DNA of 64,000 bases, from NCBI GenBank assembly GCA_030725745.1, contig JANRFH010000012.1, forward strand, positions 1 through 64,000, in the 5' to 3' direction. A program made the translations under genes and the position numbers. Under the pieces are notes generated by a model. The model saw only the letters and a program-made list of their open reading frames with translations, searched no databases and had not been told where the DNA came from. Each line of letters opens with the position of its first letter. Position 1 is the first letter of the stretch. The stretch is from Akkermansiaceae bacterium (lineage in GTDB: Bacteria > Verrucomicrobiota > Verrucomicrobiia > Verrucomicrobiales > Akkermansiaceae). Positions 63,505 through 64,000 of this stretch are shown here, one piece after another.

Positions 63505-64000
63505 TCACGCATACCCCAGCCACGGCCCAAGCCACTTCTCAACTTCCTCGACAGACATACCTTTGCGTTTCGCATAGTCTTCGATTTGGTCTTTCTGCAG
63601 CTCGGAGAGCGCGAAGTAGTGGCTGTCAGGGTGCGAGAAATAGATCCCGCTCACCGCAGCGCCGGGGTGCATCGCGCAGCTTTCGGTCAGGGTTACGCCG
63701 GTTGCCTCCGATGCTCCTAGTAGTTCGAAAAGAATGGGCTTCTCCGTGTGGTCTGGCTGAGCTGGATACCCTGGAGCCGGACGGATGCCTTGATAGTTTT
63801 CATGAATGAGCGCATCTTTCGTCAACTCACCCTCAGCTTCATAACCCCAGTCGATACGTGCTCGGTGGTGCAGCATTTCTGCACACGCCTCCGCGAGCCT
63901 GTCGGCGATGGCTTTCACCATGATGGAGCCGTAAGGATCATGTGCATCATCGAGTTCCTTCGCGTATTCGTCCGCTCCGTGGATGCCGACCACGAAGCCG
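63505..64000 (-). CDS. metH: Cobalamin-dependent methionine synthase, C-terminal part
   Basis: The reverse frame is open at the right edge, so about 165 C-terminal residues are present. They are the AdoMet-binding reactivation domain of MetH: YQGIRPAPGYPAQPDHTEK, ESCAMHPGAAVSGIYFSHPD and DYAKRKGMSVEEVEKWLG. This domain binds S-adenosylmethionine and re-methylates oxidised cob(II)alamin. The stop is at 63505. Presence of MetH implies B12 is available, and CbiX at 15999 is in the same cofactor space. Confidence 0.9.
   Translation of the reverse strand, partial: GFVVGIHGADEYAKELDDAHDPYGSIMVKAIADRLAEACAEMLHHRARIDWGYEAEGELTKDALIHENYQGIRPAPGYPAQPDHTEKPILFELLGASEATGVTLTESCAMHPGAAVSGIYFSHPDSHYFALSELQKDQIEDYAKRKGMSVEEVEKWLGPWLGYA

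Overview
The window looks like a chromosomal segment of a member of the Verrucomicrobiota. This is an inference from gene content: POT transporters, DUF5060 glycosidase, SHD1-type remnant, DUF6250-type exported protein, zinc-ribbon bactofilins, five-repeat HTH protein, Mla operon with a fused N-terminal domain and a GspG-like pilin. Supporting features are GC-rich codon use with C in third positions, and many genes that lack an obvious Shine-Dalgarno. No rRNA, tRNA or CRISPR array was found. Both edges cut a gene: a VOC protein on the left and metH on the right.

Layout. 0-3.3 kb: partial VOC gene, period-7 tandem repeats and a large RapA-like SWI2/SNF2 ATPase. 3.5-10 kb: an accessory region with a REP-associated tyrosine transposase broken by two hairpin-rich inserts and bounded by inverted copies of a repeat, a 5'-truncated SHD1 gene beside it, a DUF5060 glycosidase, a Fic protein, further copies of the repeat, a truncated copy of a DUF6250 gene, and a small protein made of five exactly 37-residue helix-turn-helix units. 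10-19 kb: an orphan Zeta-type kinase, a serine hydrolase, hemB, acpS and pdxJ, a CbiX/DR2241-type chelatase, carbonic anhydrase and a VapBC module. 19-36 kb: a divergent FGGY kinase, an acyltransferase, a frameshifted DUF1508 gene, a LysM protein, an NtrB/NtrC-type pair, xseB-dxs, BrnTA, VanZ, transaldolase, an ABC-F protein, an M28 peptidase and an RsmA-Nudix fusion. 36-42 kb: RppH, a candidate structured RNA, a nucleotidyltransferase and a tightly overlapping mlaE-mlaF-mlaD-lipoprotein operon. 42-52 kb: transglutaminase, lactonase, YqaA, gpsA-plsY, cyclophilin, entericidin-like lipoprotein, pseudopilin, nadA, two bactofilins and a TPR membrane protein. 52-64 kb: dnaE, RidA, a 21-bp tandem array, a POT transporter carrying a pseudopilin-like insert, GNAT, a Ser/Thr kinase, ruvA, gltX and the end of metH.

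Most of the window is housekeeping: isoprenoid (dxs), tetrapyrrole (hemB), vitamin B6 (pdxJ), NAD (nadA), phospholipid (gpsA, plsY, Mla), replication and repair (dnaE, ruvA, xseB), and translation (gltX, rsmA, ABC-F). The most unusual content is the repeat landscape. At least six families of palindromic or paired-hairpin elements sit between genes. A conserved AT-rich leader of about 27 bp is pasted directly against three start codons. The GGGGTCAGG-type repeat is tied to the transposase and to the truncated genes. Unusual protein architectures are the 5x37-residue HTH array, RsmA-Nudix, the POT transporter with a GspG-like domain, the twin zinc-ribbon bactofilin and the FGGY protein lacking its expected catalytic Asp.
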